A stretch of 29,818 nucleotides of DNA from a virus: positions 1-29,818 of IMG/VR virus record IMGVR_UViG_3300019124_000022; one strand, written 5' to 3'. Made by a program: the position numbers and the translations under genes. Position 1 is the first letter of the stretch. Every line of letters begins with the position of its first letter. Below the pieces are notes generated by a model. It was not told the origin of the DNA and did not search any database. It worked only from the letters and a program-made list of their open reading frames with translations. Shown piece after piece: positions 20,930 through 28,575 of this stretch.

Positions 20930-23900
20930 TCAATCTAAACTGCTCCATCTGGCATCGAGTTGTGCAAGTCGAATGCTATTGGGGTCATTAGGCAGCTGCG
21001 GACGACCGTTTGGCCAATGGTCCGTAGGTTCAGCGAGCTTCTCGATGTGATTGAGAGTAACTTGTTCAAGCCAATCCAGAAATTCCGCTCGGTACAAATT
21101 CGTTCTAATTGATAGATAGGTTTCTGCTATCCATTGACGACTGGGCACGAAAGATAACTTCGCCTCTCGCAGCGTCACATAATCCTTATAGCATGTACTT
21201 AAGGCTGAAAATAAAGATGTGCAATACACATAAGCCATTGGTATTGTGAGCAAGCTCAAAATTATAGTAAAAACAGATTTCCTTAGGTGTTCAGGAATTA
21301 ATCCTGTAGCAACGACTATCGCTATAGACCCGACAAATGAAAGCAGAAGAGAGCCTGTAAAAAATTTGACAAAGCGCTTTGAAGTTGGATGCCTTATTTT
21401 GTGCCAAGTTGCAGGGCTAGTAGGAATAAGGCCAAACACAATTACTCCGATGCTCCACAAAGTAGCGTCGTACCTTAAGCTAAAGCCTTTGTTCGCTACT
21501 TCATCATTAATAACAAGCTCCGAGATTGCCAACATAATCATAGCCACAATTTGGGCTAGAAGCAAAAAGAACGCAACATTATGCCCAGCCCTCATAAACG
21601 TGTGAAACGATAGAATAGCTCTGCGTGTCGCCATTCTTTGCGCAGGATTCTTAGAGCCTTCGAGCAGGCTTTTTATCTTATTGCGCTTTGAGGATTTAAA
21701 TAGCGGGATGGTGAAGTTAATCATATCGAATATGTACGCAGTGAGAAGCAGGAGCAGCCCAGATGAAACCCCCAATATAACTGCAGGACTCAAGGTGTAC
21801 ATTGATATTGCGATCAGCAATAATACAGATATAGTGGCTTTAATTACGTCGAAACGGAACAAATTTAGCCAAGTCGCTACTTTCTTAGTCGCATTACTGA
21901 TTCTGAAAACGTCGCCCTGACGAGCAGCTTCCATCGCGCCGAAGCGATCTATTGTATTGTCATAAATTGCAATAAGCAGTTTGGCCGAAGTCGAAGGTAG
22001 GTATCTAGCCGCTGTAGCGGTCGTTTCGGTTAGCCATGGCGGGAGCTTCCTAAGTGCTAAGATGATGACTCGATAGGTTGTTCTCGCATCGAGCAAGGAA
22101 ACTGCCTCAAGGATCGTCCGTGTTTCAAGGAAGTCCGATTTTCGGTTGAGGCGGCTGCGGATTATGCGCGCTAAATCTGGCTTTAGGTGTTCAATAGCCT
22201 CGCGTCTATTTCGGAAGCCTTCGACTTGGAAACGAAGTGCGTTACGGGCTTGGACAAATGCAGCCCGATCTTCTGCCAATGACAATGTTTCGATGTTGCG
22301 AGCAAAGCTCCAGGCATGAGTCACTAGCTGCTCTGCAACATCCTTTGGGGCTATCTCAGCATAGAGAACCAGAGCGTCTCTCAAGCGGGAGTCGGTCTGT
22401 ATAGCATCAAGGGAGATAGATCCCTGCTCTCGACTCAACCGCCTAACAAGGAAGTACTCGTTGAAACGCCGGTGAGCAAAAGAGAAAGTTCCCGTTTCGC
22501 CGCCAAGTCTACCTAGCCGGGACTGTGTTAGGAAACGAAGGACTTTAGGGAGGAGTGGATCTGATATGTACCGACGTAATTCGCTCTCCGAAATTTCTAA
22601 GCCGGTGTTGGTCTCCTGAAACATGGCATAAGCGATGTCCTCTGCGATCATATTGATCGAACCATTGTCCGTTTCACGGAATCGATAGGTATCTCTCGCA
22701 AATTGCAAATTGGCATCGACATAAGCCTGGAATATCTCGGCTTGCGTGTCAGGAGCTTTTTGCGTGTTGTTGAAGTAATTAATTATTAGGTGGAGTAGAA
22801 ATGGATTGCGCGCCAATAATCCAAGATCCGCCCTTTCAGTTAGAATGATACGAGCAAGAAGGCTTGGGGAGTCCGCCCCCAACCTGATGGCTTGGATGAT
22901 GCGATCATCAGAAAAGGGACGTATCTCATATACTGATCTAGTGCCGTGAATGATCTTAGGCTTCCTAAACAGGCGAGATGCGATCACGGCTCTCGCTTTG
23001 CGTCCGCTCAGGACGTAGCTTGTCACACAAGAGGACAACCTTTCAATCAGCCATGAGGTCTCCTCATGATCCAGCACCGCTGGAATTTCGTCAAAAGAGT
23101 CAAGGATAAAAAAGAAATATCCTGCCTCAAATAGGCGTTCATATATGGTTTTCCCGGAATCAGGGTCTCGTTGCCGTAGGAAGGCCTGAGAATTGTAGTC
23201 GAGATCGTCTTGTAGGCTTCTAAGGACGAACTCATGGAAGTCATGCTCAGTGGGTGGATCTTCGAGAGTCCAGTTCCTTTCAGCTCTCCACTCTTTGAGG
23301 TTCAAATATACAGGTATGCGATCTGACTGTTGGCTCCGATCTAAGAGATCACGCGCCAACTTCCTCATCGCTACACTTTTGCCTGACCCCGGTTCTCCCA
23401 ACACAACAAAGATGCGCGTCGTACGTTCGCTACGTAGTGCTCGCATTAGATCTACAACTTTGCGCCTTGAGGCTCGTCCCTCAAGCACTTGAACCTCTGC
23501 TTCAAGAGGCACGTAGCTTGCCGCGCTCCATCTTGTAGCCTGGTCGATACGGTCGAGACGATCCCGAAGAGATCTTTTGAGAATCTCTAGGCGCTCAAGG
23601 TTTGTCACAGACGGTAAGACATCCTTGATTTTTTTGTCCGGCTCTCCCATCGGCGACGCACTAGAGAGGCCCCAAAGCGCCACAAAGCATATAAAAGCCG
23701 TTAGGAGGACGACCAAGACTTGAGTGGAAAGTGTGGGGGAGATCTGATCAAGGCCAACTTCTGAAAGTTCAATCCCAGTAATCTCCAGTATAGTCCTGGC
23801 ATTTTTTCTGGCTATCTGCAAGATTACTGAAATAATGACATTCGAAGGCATTAACAATAGGGTTACTACAGGCAAAACACAGCTAACTACAATAATGCGT

Positions 23901-24100
23901 ACCCTATTGGCGCTTGCGGTTGGTATGGATGCGAGCTTGAACCCAAGATATGTAACTAGCCCCAAAAAAGATACGATTGTAACCTGAAGCAAGGGATTGC
24001 TAGAAAAATAGAGCCCTGCGCCGAGCCCGAGCAGCATGATAACAGTAAGAAGTAGGAAAAAGGAAAGTCGTTGCGCCAATTCGTTCTGTAAGAAGCTCAT
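20930..24100 (-). CDS. membrane-embedded NACHT NTPase, candidate antiphage STAND protein
   Basis: The protein has 1056 aa. Predicted membrane segments lie near residues 12-32, 35-57, 67-97 and 127-146. A NACHT domain follows: Walker A GEPGSGKS (235-242), YLNLKEW, Walker B FFFILDSFDE (329-338), LSGRKARAVIASR as sensor-like strand, and FAHRRFNEYFLVRRL (541-555), the winged-helix signature of NACHT proteins. A helical region (560-740) may sense ligands, and further membrane helices lie near 755-800, 842-862, 880-892, 912-935 and 942-966. Bacterial NACHT proteins are known antiphage sensors; membrane damage is a plausible effector here. The low-GC codon use suggests separate acquisition. Confidence 0.88.
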   Translation of the reverse strand: MSFLQNELAQRLSFFLLLTVIMLLGLGAGLYFSSNPLLQVTIVSFLGLVTYLGFKLASIPTASANRVRIIVVSCVLPVVTLLLMPSNVIISVILQIARKNARTILEITGIELSEVGLDQISPTLSTQVLVVLLTAFICFVALWGLSSASPMGEPDKKIKDVLPSVTNLERLEILKRSLRDRLDRIDQATRWSAASYVPLEAEVQVLEGRASRRKVVDLMRALRSERTTRIFVVLGEPGSGKSVAMRKLARDLLDRSQQSDRIPVYLNLKEWRAERNWTLEDPPTEHDFHEFVLRSLQDDLDYNSQAFLRQRDPDSGKTIYERLFEAGYFFFILDSFDEIPAVLDHEETSWLIERLSSCVTSYVLSGRKARAVIASRLFRKPKIIHGTRSVYEIRPFSDDRIIQAIRLGADSPSLLARIILTERADLGLLARNPFLLHLIINYFNNTQKAPDTQAEIFQAYVDANLQFARDTYRFRETDNGSINMIAEDIAYAMFQETNTGLEISESELRRYISDPLLPKVLRFLTQSRLGRLGGETGTFSFAHRRFNEYFLVRRLSREQGSISLDAIQTDSRLRDALVLYAEIAPKDVAEQLVTHAWSFARNIETLSLAEDRAAFVQARNALRFQVEGFRNRREAIEHLKPDLARIIRSRLNRKSDFLETRTILEAVSLLDARTTYRVIILALRKLPPWLTETTATAARYLPSTSAKLLIAIYDNTIDRFGAMEAARQGDVFRISNATKKVATWLNLFRFDVIKATISVLLLIAISMYTLSPAVILGVSSGLLLLLTAYIFDMINFTIPLFKSSKRNKIKSLLEGSKNPAQRMATRRAILSFHTFMRAGHNVAFFLLLAQIVAMIMLAISELVINDEVANKGFSLRYDATLWSIGVIVFGLIPTSPATWHKIRHPTSKRFVKFFTGSLLLSFVGSIAIVVATGLIPEHLRKSVFTIILSLLTIPMAYVYCTSLFSALSTCYKDYVTLREAKLSFVPSRQWIAETYLSIRTNLYRAEFLDWLEQVTLNHIEKLAEPTDHWPNGRPQLPNDPNSIRLAQLDARWSSLD

Positions 24101-24103
24101 TAC

Positions 24104-24166
24104 TAAAGGCCCCGAAAAATCTCCGTTTAGGTTTATGCGAACGATTGGCTGTAGGGAAGGCCTTTA
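24104..24166 (-). promoter_or_regulatory. leader inverted repeat at the NACHT start
   Basis: TAAAGGCC (24104-24111) and GGCCTTTA (24159-24166) form a perfect 8-bp inverted repeat. The near arm ends three bases before the start codon at 24100. In the mRNA the stem would hide the initiation region, and I see no strong ribosome site outside it. The gap 24167-24380 shows only a small hairpin (GCCTA/TAGGC near 24195-24210) and no gene. Confidence 0.45.
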
Positions 24167-24380
24167 TTTGTAGACAGGGAGAACATCAACAAGCCTATTA
24201 CGCTAGGCAGATTTTATAGTGCGAGTTGGATCCAAGCGCCGTGAAGCTCTCGTTAGTTGACTTGGCTTCTTCACCCTTCTTCCGGTATCCCCTCTGCTGC
24301 AAAGTTATTATTCACGCTCTCAACAGGCTCCCCTTCAGCCCCTCGACGAACCGCCCTTCTCATGAAGGTTTAACGTGCCG

Positions 24381-24585
24381 ATGCGTACACGGAAGCTGAC
24401 CATTGAGCAGGATCTTGAGGCTCGTTTACGGTATGGCGTCAGGTGAGCGAGAGTTCAGTCGATTTGCTCGGGAGTATGGTGTCAGCCCGGAGTCCATCAA
24501 GAATGCGATCTTGGGACACACCTTCAAGGATCTGCCCATGCCTCCCAGTAGGATGCTGAACCTTCGCCCCTTTCCCTACGGGTAG
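24381..24585 (+). pseudogene. frameshifted small HTH protein gene
   Basis: ATG 24381 opens MRTRKLTIEQDLEARLRYG and hits a stop at 24446. A second frame continues ASGEREFSRFAREYGVSPES and IKNAILGHTFKDLP to the stop at 24585. Together these give a 67-residue helix-turn-helix protein of the kind LT.EQ..E.R..Y..GE..F..LAREYGVS...I..I..G. One extra G near 24434-24436 explains the break. A restart at ATG 24433 could still make the HTH part. It could also be a sequencing error. Confidence 0.6.
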
Positions 24586-24715
24586 GCCACCTCGCAACCC
24601 AGGGGGCTTATGATGAGCCTGGGAAGATAATTCCTCTCCCCACCTTCACATTCCTCATGGGCACTGACAGATTTCCAACAAGGATCGATAAGGGTATCCT
24701 TAGTGGGTCTGGAGA

Positions 24716-25093
24716 ATGGCCATGGGTGAGCCTGGATCAGATCCCATCATGTGGGATACCCTCAAGCTGTCAGCCGAGCCCTTGCGGGCCCGATGCGGTA
24801 TTTTGGTGGTGGCTCAGGTCATGGTGAGGGAGCAGGGACAAGACGAGGGAAGCCAGTACCGCGTCAACTTCGAGATCAACAGGCAGCACGGCCTCGTATC
24901 CTATGACACTGAGGTTCTGGCCTCAGGCGCTGAAGGGGATGGCCCTCCCTGGAGATATTCAGGACGGCGGGATGTTCTTGAGGCAGTTAAGAAGCACTTT
25001 CTTACAACCCAACTTTATTCATATGTGGCTGGCCGGCTCGGCTGGGCTCCCAGCACAGGGATGCAGGTGTCTCAAGCGCCCTTAGATCCCTGA
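24716..25093 (+). CDS. hypothetical protein (125 aa)
   Basis: No family is recognised. GGAG lies directly before the ATG, which is too close, so the in-frame ATG at 24722 may be used instead. The product looks like a mixed alpha-beta cytosolic protein: LRARCGILVVAQVMVREQG and SQYRVNFEINRQHGLVSYD are strands, DVLEAVKKHFLTTQLYSYVA is a helix. It is followed by a gap of 550 bp (25094-25646) that contains copy A of the three-copy repeat and no other supported gene. Confidence 0.5.
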   Translation: MAMGEPGSDPIMWDTLKLSAEPLRARCGILVVAQVMVREQGQDEGSQYRVNFEINRQHGLVSYDTEVLASGAEGDGPPWRYSGRRDVLEAVKKHFLTTQLYSYVAGRLGWAPSTGMQVSQAPLDP

Positions 25094-25236
25094 GTTAACC
25101 AGCCACTCTTCTTGGAACATTGCTCTCAGCCGGTTGTTTGTCCGTGCCTTCATGCTTCCTCCCATTCGTGATGGCTCCTCTGGAAACTACAGAGCCCTGG
25201 GCGTGTCTTGGGGCTTCTCTTTGTCTGGGCACCGCA

Positions 25237-25346
25237 GGAGTCCCGTCAGCCAAAGGTGCCCCCAGGGGTGTGGAGTAGTGGGGCTATTTCAAAAACACGG
25301 CTAAAGGTCTTGTTGTTGGACCTGAGAGAGCCGTGAGCGCTGTAGA
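25237..25346. repeat. structured intergenic repeat, copy A
   Basis: This is one of three related copies (also 26257-26357 and 26832-26947). Shared blocks are GGAGTCCC, a CCCAGGGG palindrome, TTTCAAAAA, GCTAAAGGTC, GACCTGAGAG and CTGTAGA. In this copy CACGGCT (25296-25302) pairs with AGCCGTG (25329-25335) and AGGTC (25305-25309) with GACCT (25319-25323), giving a two-step stem. Confidence 0.7.
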
Positions 25347-25646
25347 AACACAGCCCATAGTATCTACAGGCAAGCCACCGCATAAAGGTGCGTGCGCGGC
25401 TGTATCCTTAGAATTGAGAACTATGCCTTGCCGATCAGATCCAGCATCTTGGGGTAGAGCGTCCATCAGAAATCAAGATCACTCCAGGGGCACACAGAAT
25501 CACCCACTTAAGCCCTACCCTCGCGACAAAGTTCAATAACGGAGATAGGGGCACGACTAGGAGCAAGAGGAGTAGGGAAACGTCATGGACAAGATTGCCA
25601 TTCCGTGCGGGAATTCCTCGAAAGAATCCGATGCGGGAGGTAGGCC

Positions 25647-25895
25647 GTGGAATTGCTGCAAAGAGCCTTGGACTATTTTCGGAAGCCACAGATGCCTCCA
25701 GCAGTGCCAATGCGAGTGCTGGACATAGATGAGCGGATCGGTGGTTCACGCTCAAAGCGGGCTCAAATCAAAGGCGTGTTGCGGCGCTATGAACAGGGTG
25801 GCGTTACACAAGCCGAAGCGGTCGAGGAAATTCTAAAGATCACCCGCACTTTCCCGCCTAATGCAGGTTCAAAGCCTTTCCCCAAACGCGTCTAG
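25647..25895 (+). CDS. hypothetical protein (82 aa)
   Basis: It starts at GTG 25647 with GGAGG 7 bases upstream. It is basic and helical: LLQRALDYFRKPQMPP, RSKRAQIKGVLRRYEQGGVT and QAEAVEEILKITRTFPP. The second half looks like a small helical domain with a GGVTQAEA turn, as in some DNA-binding or EF-like helical bundles, but no family is assigned. It lies 87 bp before the DUF6894 gene on the same strand. Confidence 0.55.
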   Translation: MELLQRALDYFRKPQMPPAVPMRVLDIDERIGGSRSKRAQIKGVLRRYEQGGVTQAEAVEEILKITRTFPPNAGSKPFPKRV

Positions 25896-25982
25896 AATGG
25901 CTCTCTGGTGCTGGGCCGCATCGAGGGAACCGTTCCCCATCAGCTTGATTGGCTTTTATGACCTTGGGCGAAGGGTAAGCTC

Positions 25983-26231
25983 ATGCCCCGTTACTACTTC
26001 AATGTGCACATAGGTGAAGACACGCTCACTGATCCTGAGGGGCAAGATCTCCGCAATCCTGATCAGGCATGGAATGTAGCTAAGGCCATGGCTCAAAACC
26101 TGATGAACACCAAATTTGAGCAGCCAATCAACTGGGCAGCGTCTTATATCGAGGTAAAGGATGATATGGATGAGGTCATCCTTGAGCTTCCCTTCTTAGA
26201 GGCCCTCCAGTTCACTCAGCAGCCGCATTAG
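25983..26231 (+). CDS. DUF6894-type small protein (82 aa)
   Basis: It begins MPRYYFNVHIGEDTLTDPEG, followed by a helix (DQAWNVAKAMAQNLMNTKF) and strands (ASYIEVKDDMDEVILELPF). It is a paralogue of the protein at 16152-16391: both share the MPRYxF start, a D/G-rich loop, a central A-rich helix and paired C-terminal strands. Function is unknown. Copy B of the intergenic repeat starts 25 bp after its stop. Confidence 0.75.
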   Translation: MPRYYFNVHIGEDTLTDPEGQDLRNPDQAWNVAKAMAQNLMNTKFEQPINWAASYIEVKDDMDEVILELPFLEALQFTQQPH

Positions 26232-26256
26232 GTCCTCCCGAACTGTCTAAGGTGGC

Positions 26257-26357
26257 TTGGGACTTCTGTGGCCCGAAATACCCCAGGGGCCCAGATGGCA
26301 GGGGTGTCTCAAAAACAAGGCTAAAGGTCTTGTTGGTGTTGTTAAGCCTGAGAGAGC
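26257..26357. repeat. structured intergenic repeat, copy B
   Basis: This copy shares the CCCAGGGG, GTCTCAAAAA, GGCTAAAGGTCTTGTTG and CCTGAGAGAG blocks with copies A and C. The inner stem differs: AGGCT pairs with AGCCT around the loop, which keeps a hairpin by different bases. That hints at selection on structure and not on sequence alone. Confidence 0.7.
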
Positions 26358-26455
26358 AGGGAAACCACTGGAGAGCTTCAAGCGTCCAAGCCTCTTCAAC
26401 TTACTTCCTACCTCCTGCACACTAGAGTTAGCCAAGGTGCTGTTCAGGAGGTGTG

Positions 26456-26809
26456 ATGGGGCAAGTAATTCAATTCGGGAAGCGTCGGCCAAAAGAAGGT
26501 CCACCAAGGAGGCTCCTGCCACCAGAGAGAAGGCCGTCCTCCAAGAAGCTCTATCGAGGTAGCCGTCCCTGGCTTTCTCTGATCCTCGGCGGCACTGTCT
26601 TAGGAGGTCTCATTGCTTCAGAGTTTGGTCCACCCTTGGTTGGCTGCAGTGTGAAAGGCAACATCAGCCGCAACACTGGCGAACGGATTTATCATGTGCC
26701 CGGTCAGGAACACTACTGGGAAACACGGATCAACTGGCTTCAGGGGGAGCGGTGGTTTTGCTCAGAGAATGCCGCACGAACGGCTGGGTGGCGAAGAGCG
26801 CGATCCTAG
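26456..26809 (+). CDS. membrane-anchored sunset-domain protein (117 aa)
   Basis: AGGAGG lies 4 bases before ATG 26456. Residues 1-40 are basic and proline-rich. About 43-63 (PWLSLILGGTVLGGLIASEFG) form a membrane helix and are given here only as its limits. The C-terminal 50 residues carry the sunset-domain signature: C.VKGNIS, TGERIYHVPGQEHYWET, GERWFCSENAARTAGWR. This small Cys-paired domain often accompanies nucleases or cell-surface proteins, and its function is not known. It would face the periplasm if the basic N-terminus stays inside. Confidence 0.8.
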   Translation: MGQVIQFGKRRPKEGPPRRLLPPERRPSSKKLYRGSRPWLSLILGGTVLGGLIASEFGPPLVGCSVKGNISRNTGERIYHVPGQEHYWETRINWLQGERWFCSENAARTAGWRRARS

Positions 26810-26831
26810 GGAAGTTGCCAGCTTACTGTTA

Positions 26832-26947
26832 GGAGTCCCACCCGCTAAAAGTGACCCCAGGGGGTGCTTGACGAGGGTGTTCTCAAAAAGCTGCTAAAGG
26901 TCATGTTAGTGTTGTTGGACCTGAGAGGCACGCGAGGTCTCTGTAGA
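26832..26947. repeat. structured intergenic repeat, copy C
   Basis: The same blocks occur as in copy A, from GGAGTCCC to CTGTAGA. AGGTC (26898-26902) pairs with GACCT (26918-26922); the outer stem of copy A is lost. It begins 22 bp after the sunset-domain gene. The rest of the 26948-27106 gap shows no gene. Confidence 0.7.
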
Positions 26948-27106
26948 TTTCTTGGACTCCTACGCTCTCAGCCTATCCCAGTTAGCCTTCATGCCTTTCT
27001 AGGAACACCCCACTCATCCAAAGAGTAATTTTGGGTAGATATACCTAGCTGGGTACTGGACCGCCCCGTAAACACTGCTAGGTTTGAACGGTCTGTGGGG
27101 GCACAA

Positions 27107-27532
27107 ATGACCATTGCAAGCGATTATGGACACTTATCAGGTGAAAAGCCAAAACCTGCTGTTCGTCTGAAGTGGCTCAAGTACACCTGGAGGGTGTTGC
27201 TCAACCTGTTCTCCCTAGTTGTCATCTCATTCGTGTTTATGAGTATCCACAATGCGCAGACTCAGATCACCGTTTCAATTGGTGGACTTTTGTGGGTTGC
27301 AATCAGATCGTCTGCCATGGGTCAGGGGCTTTACTCCACGATTGCCATGTCTGCGATGGCTAAGGAGCTTGATGAGATCAAACGGCGACTGAAAGGCGAA
27401 CCCATCGACAGGGCTGCCTATGCTCACTCAGATGAAGTGATGTCCTACCATCAGATCAAGATGATGATAGATGGCACGTTCTTGGGAATCATTAGCCTCA
27501 TCTGCCTATTCCAGTTCTTCACCGCTCTATAA
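27107..27532 (+). CDS. hypothetical inner-membrane protein (141 aa)
   Basis: I chose ATG 27107 because GGGGG lies 5 bases upstream; a GTG at 27095 is also in frame. Two membrane helices are near residues 28-46 (LLNLFSLVVISFVFMSI) and 54-72. An amphipathic charged helix (AKELDEIKRRLKGEP) follows, and a last membrane helix (GTFLGIISLICLFQFFTAL) ends the protein. No family is recognised. The charged loop of about 45 residues probably faces the cytosol. Confidence 0.6.
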   Translation: MTIASDYGHLSGEKPKPAVRLKWLKYTWRVLLNLFSLVVISFVFMSIHNAQTQITVSIGGLLWVAIRSSAMGQGLYSTIAMSAMAKELDEIKRRLKGEPIDRAAYAHSDEVMSYHQIKMMIDGTFLGIISLICLFQFFTAL

Positions 27533-27616
27533 AAACCTGCACCGCTTGCCGTTCTCTATTACATCCGAGACAAGCAAGCGTGGATGCTGTCAGTTAAATC
27601 AGTCATGAGAGGCTCC

Positions 27617-28036
27617 ATGAAAACCATTGCAACTGCCGCAATAGCCTTATCTGCTGTTTTAGGAACTGCTGCTTTTGCCAATGAGCCAAAGGCATTTGTC
27701 TGCAAGTTTACCCAAGGAGCCGCTGCCAGATACGATGAGGCCGAATGGTCAGTAAAGATGCTGAACGAGAAATTGGACCTCACGTTCGCTGGTCTCAATT
27801 CGCAGCAGGGCAAAGCTCAACTGATCGGCAACGCTGGAGCCTCAGATGTACGGTTCTGGAAGGGAGCTTGGACCTGGAATTTTGTTGAAGTCACTGATGT
27901 AGGTAACGTGATGACGACAACGGTCTTTGAAGCGTCAGGCGGTAAAGATTATCCAGCAGTCCATTCTCGGCACACGTCCGTTGCCGGTGAGCCATTTCCT
28001 TCCCAGTATCGAGGCACTTGTTCCGCTAAGAGCTAA
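27617..28036 (+). CDS. secreted hypothetical protein (139 aa)
   Basis: The start at ATG 27617 (GAGAGG upstream) gives a clean Sec signal peptide, MKTIATAAIALSAVLGTAAF, with likely cleavage after AFA. The mature protein is beta-rich (KLDLTFAG, WTWNFVEVTDVGNVMTTTVF) with one N-terminal Cys (VCKF) and one C-terminal Cys (RGTCSAKS) that could form a disulfide. The next gene encodes a similar layout, so the two may be a diverged pair. Function is unknown; it is probably periplasmic. Confidence 0.65.
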   Translation: MKTIATAAIALSAVLGTAAFANEPKAFVCKFTQGAAARYDEAEWSVKMLNEKLDLTFAGLNSQQGKAQLIGNAGASDVRFWKGAWTWNFVEVTDVGNVMTTTVFEASGGKDYPAVHSRHTSVAGEPFPSQYRGTCSAKS

Positions 28037-28095
28037 ACATGGCAAGCTCTTCACCCATTCCAAAATAATAGCAAAGGCTGTGCTTAGAGGATTCT

Positions 28096-28500
28096 ATGGC
28101 CAATATCTGCCGCATTGCCGCTTACAGCGTTGTTTTTGTCCTTGGATCATCCTGCGCTCAATCCACGCCAAACCTTTTTCAATGTCAGATATTGCAGAGC
28201 GGCCAGCTGGACGAGAACGGGTACATAAATGATAGCCAGTGGACAAAAAATATTCGGGAAGCGGTCAAGGACTTTGTTTTTGACTCAAGATCAGAGCAAC
28301 TGTTTTGGGGTGGAAGGGCATACGATTTTAAAATCCTTCAACACCCAACCCCTAAAAGCTCCCTCGTGGCTTTTCGCCATTACCAAGGCCCCGCTAGTAT
28401 TGTTGTCGAGAACCTTAGGATTGAGACGTGGCGAGAGGGTAGTCCGTTTATCTACTACGACGCGAATGAAATTTACTCCGGTAAATGTCGGTCGATGTAA
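28096..28500 (+). CDS. secreted hypothetical protein (134 aa)
   Basis: An N-terminal hydrophobic stretch (ICRIAAYSVVFVLGSSCAQ) is a signal peptide; the Cys could be lipidated but GSSC is a poor lipobox. The mature part starts with FQCQILQSGQLDENGY and ends YSGKCRSM, again placing cysteines at both ends as in the preceding gene. Strands such as YDFKILQ and ASIVVENLRIETW suggest a small beta-barrel. No family is recognised. No strong ribosome site is seen before the ATG. Confidence 0.6.
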   Translation: MANICRIAAYSVVFVLGSSCAQSTPNLFQCQILQSGQLDENGYINDSQWTKNIREAVKDFVFDSRSEQLFWGGRAYDFKILQHPTPKSSLVAFRHYQGPASIVVENLRIETWREGSPFIYYDANEIYSGKCRSM

Positions 28501-28575
28501 CGGGTGGATTTGAGTGAGGTGCGCAACGGGGGCAAAGTGTGTTGTTACCGAACGTGAGATTAAACCTACATCCCG

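Noticed and set aside
25585-25728. 47-aa cysteine-rich ORF
   Set aside because: It overlaps the better supported gene at 25647-25895 in another frame, and has no ribosome site of note; the cysteines result from frame-shifted reading.
25237-26947. Integron attC sites and gene cassettes
   Set aside because: GTTRRRY-like strings occur in the repeats (GTTGGAC, GTTAAGC), but there is no matching inverse core, no extended attC palindrome and no integron integrase.
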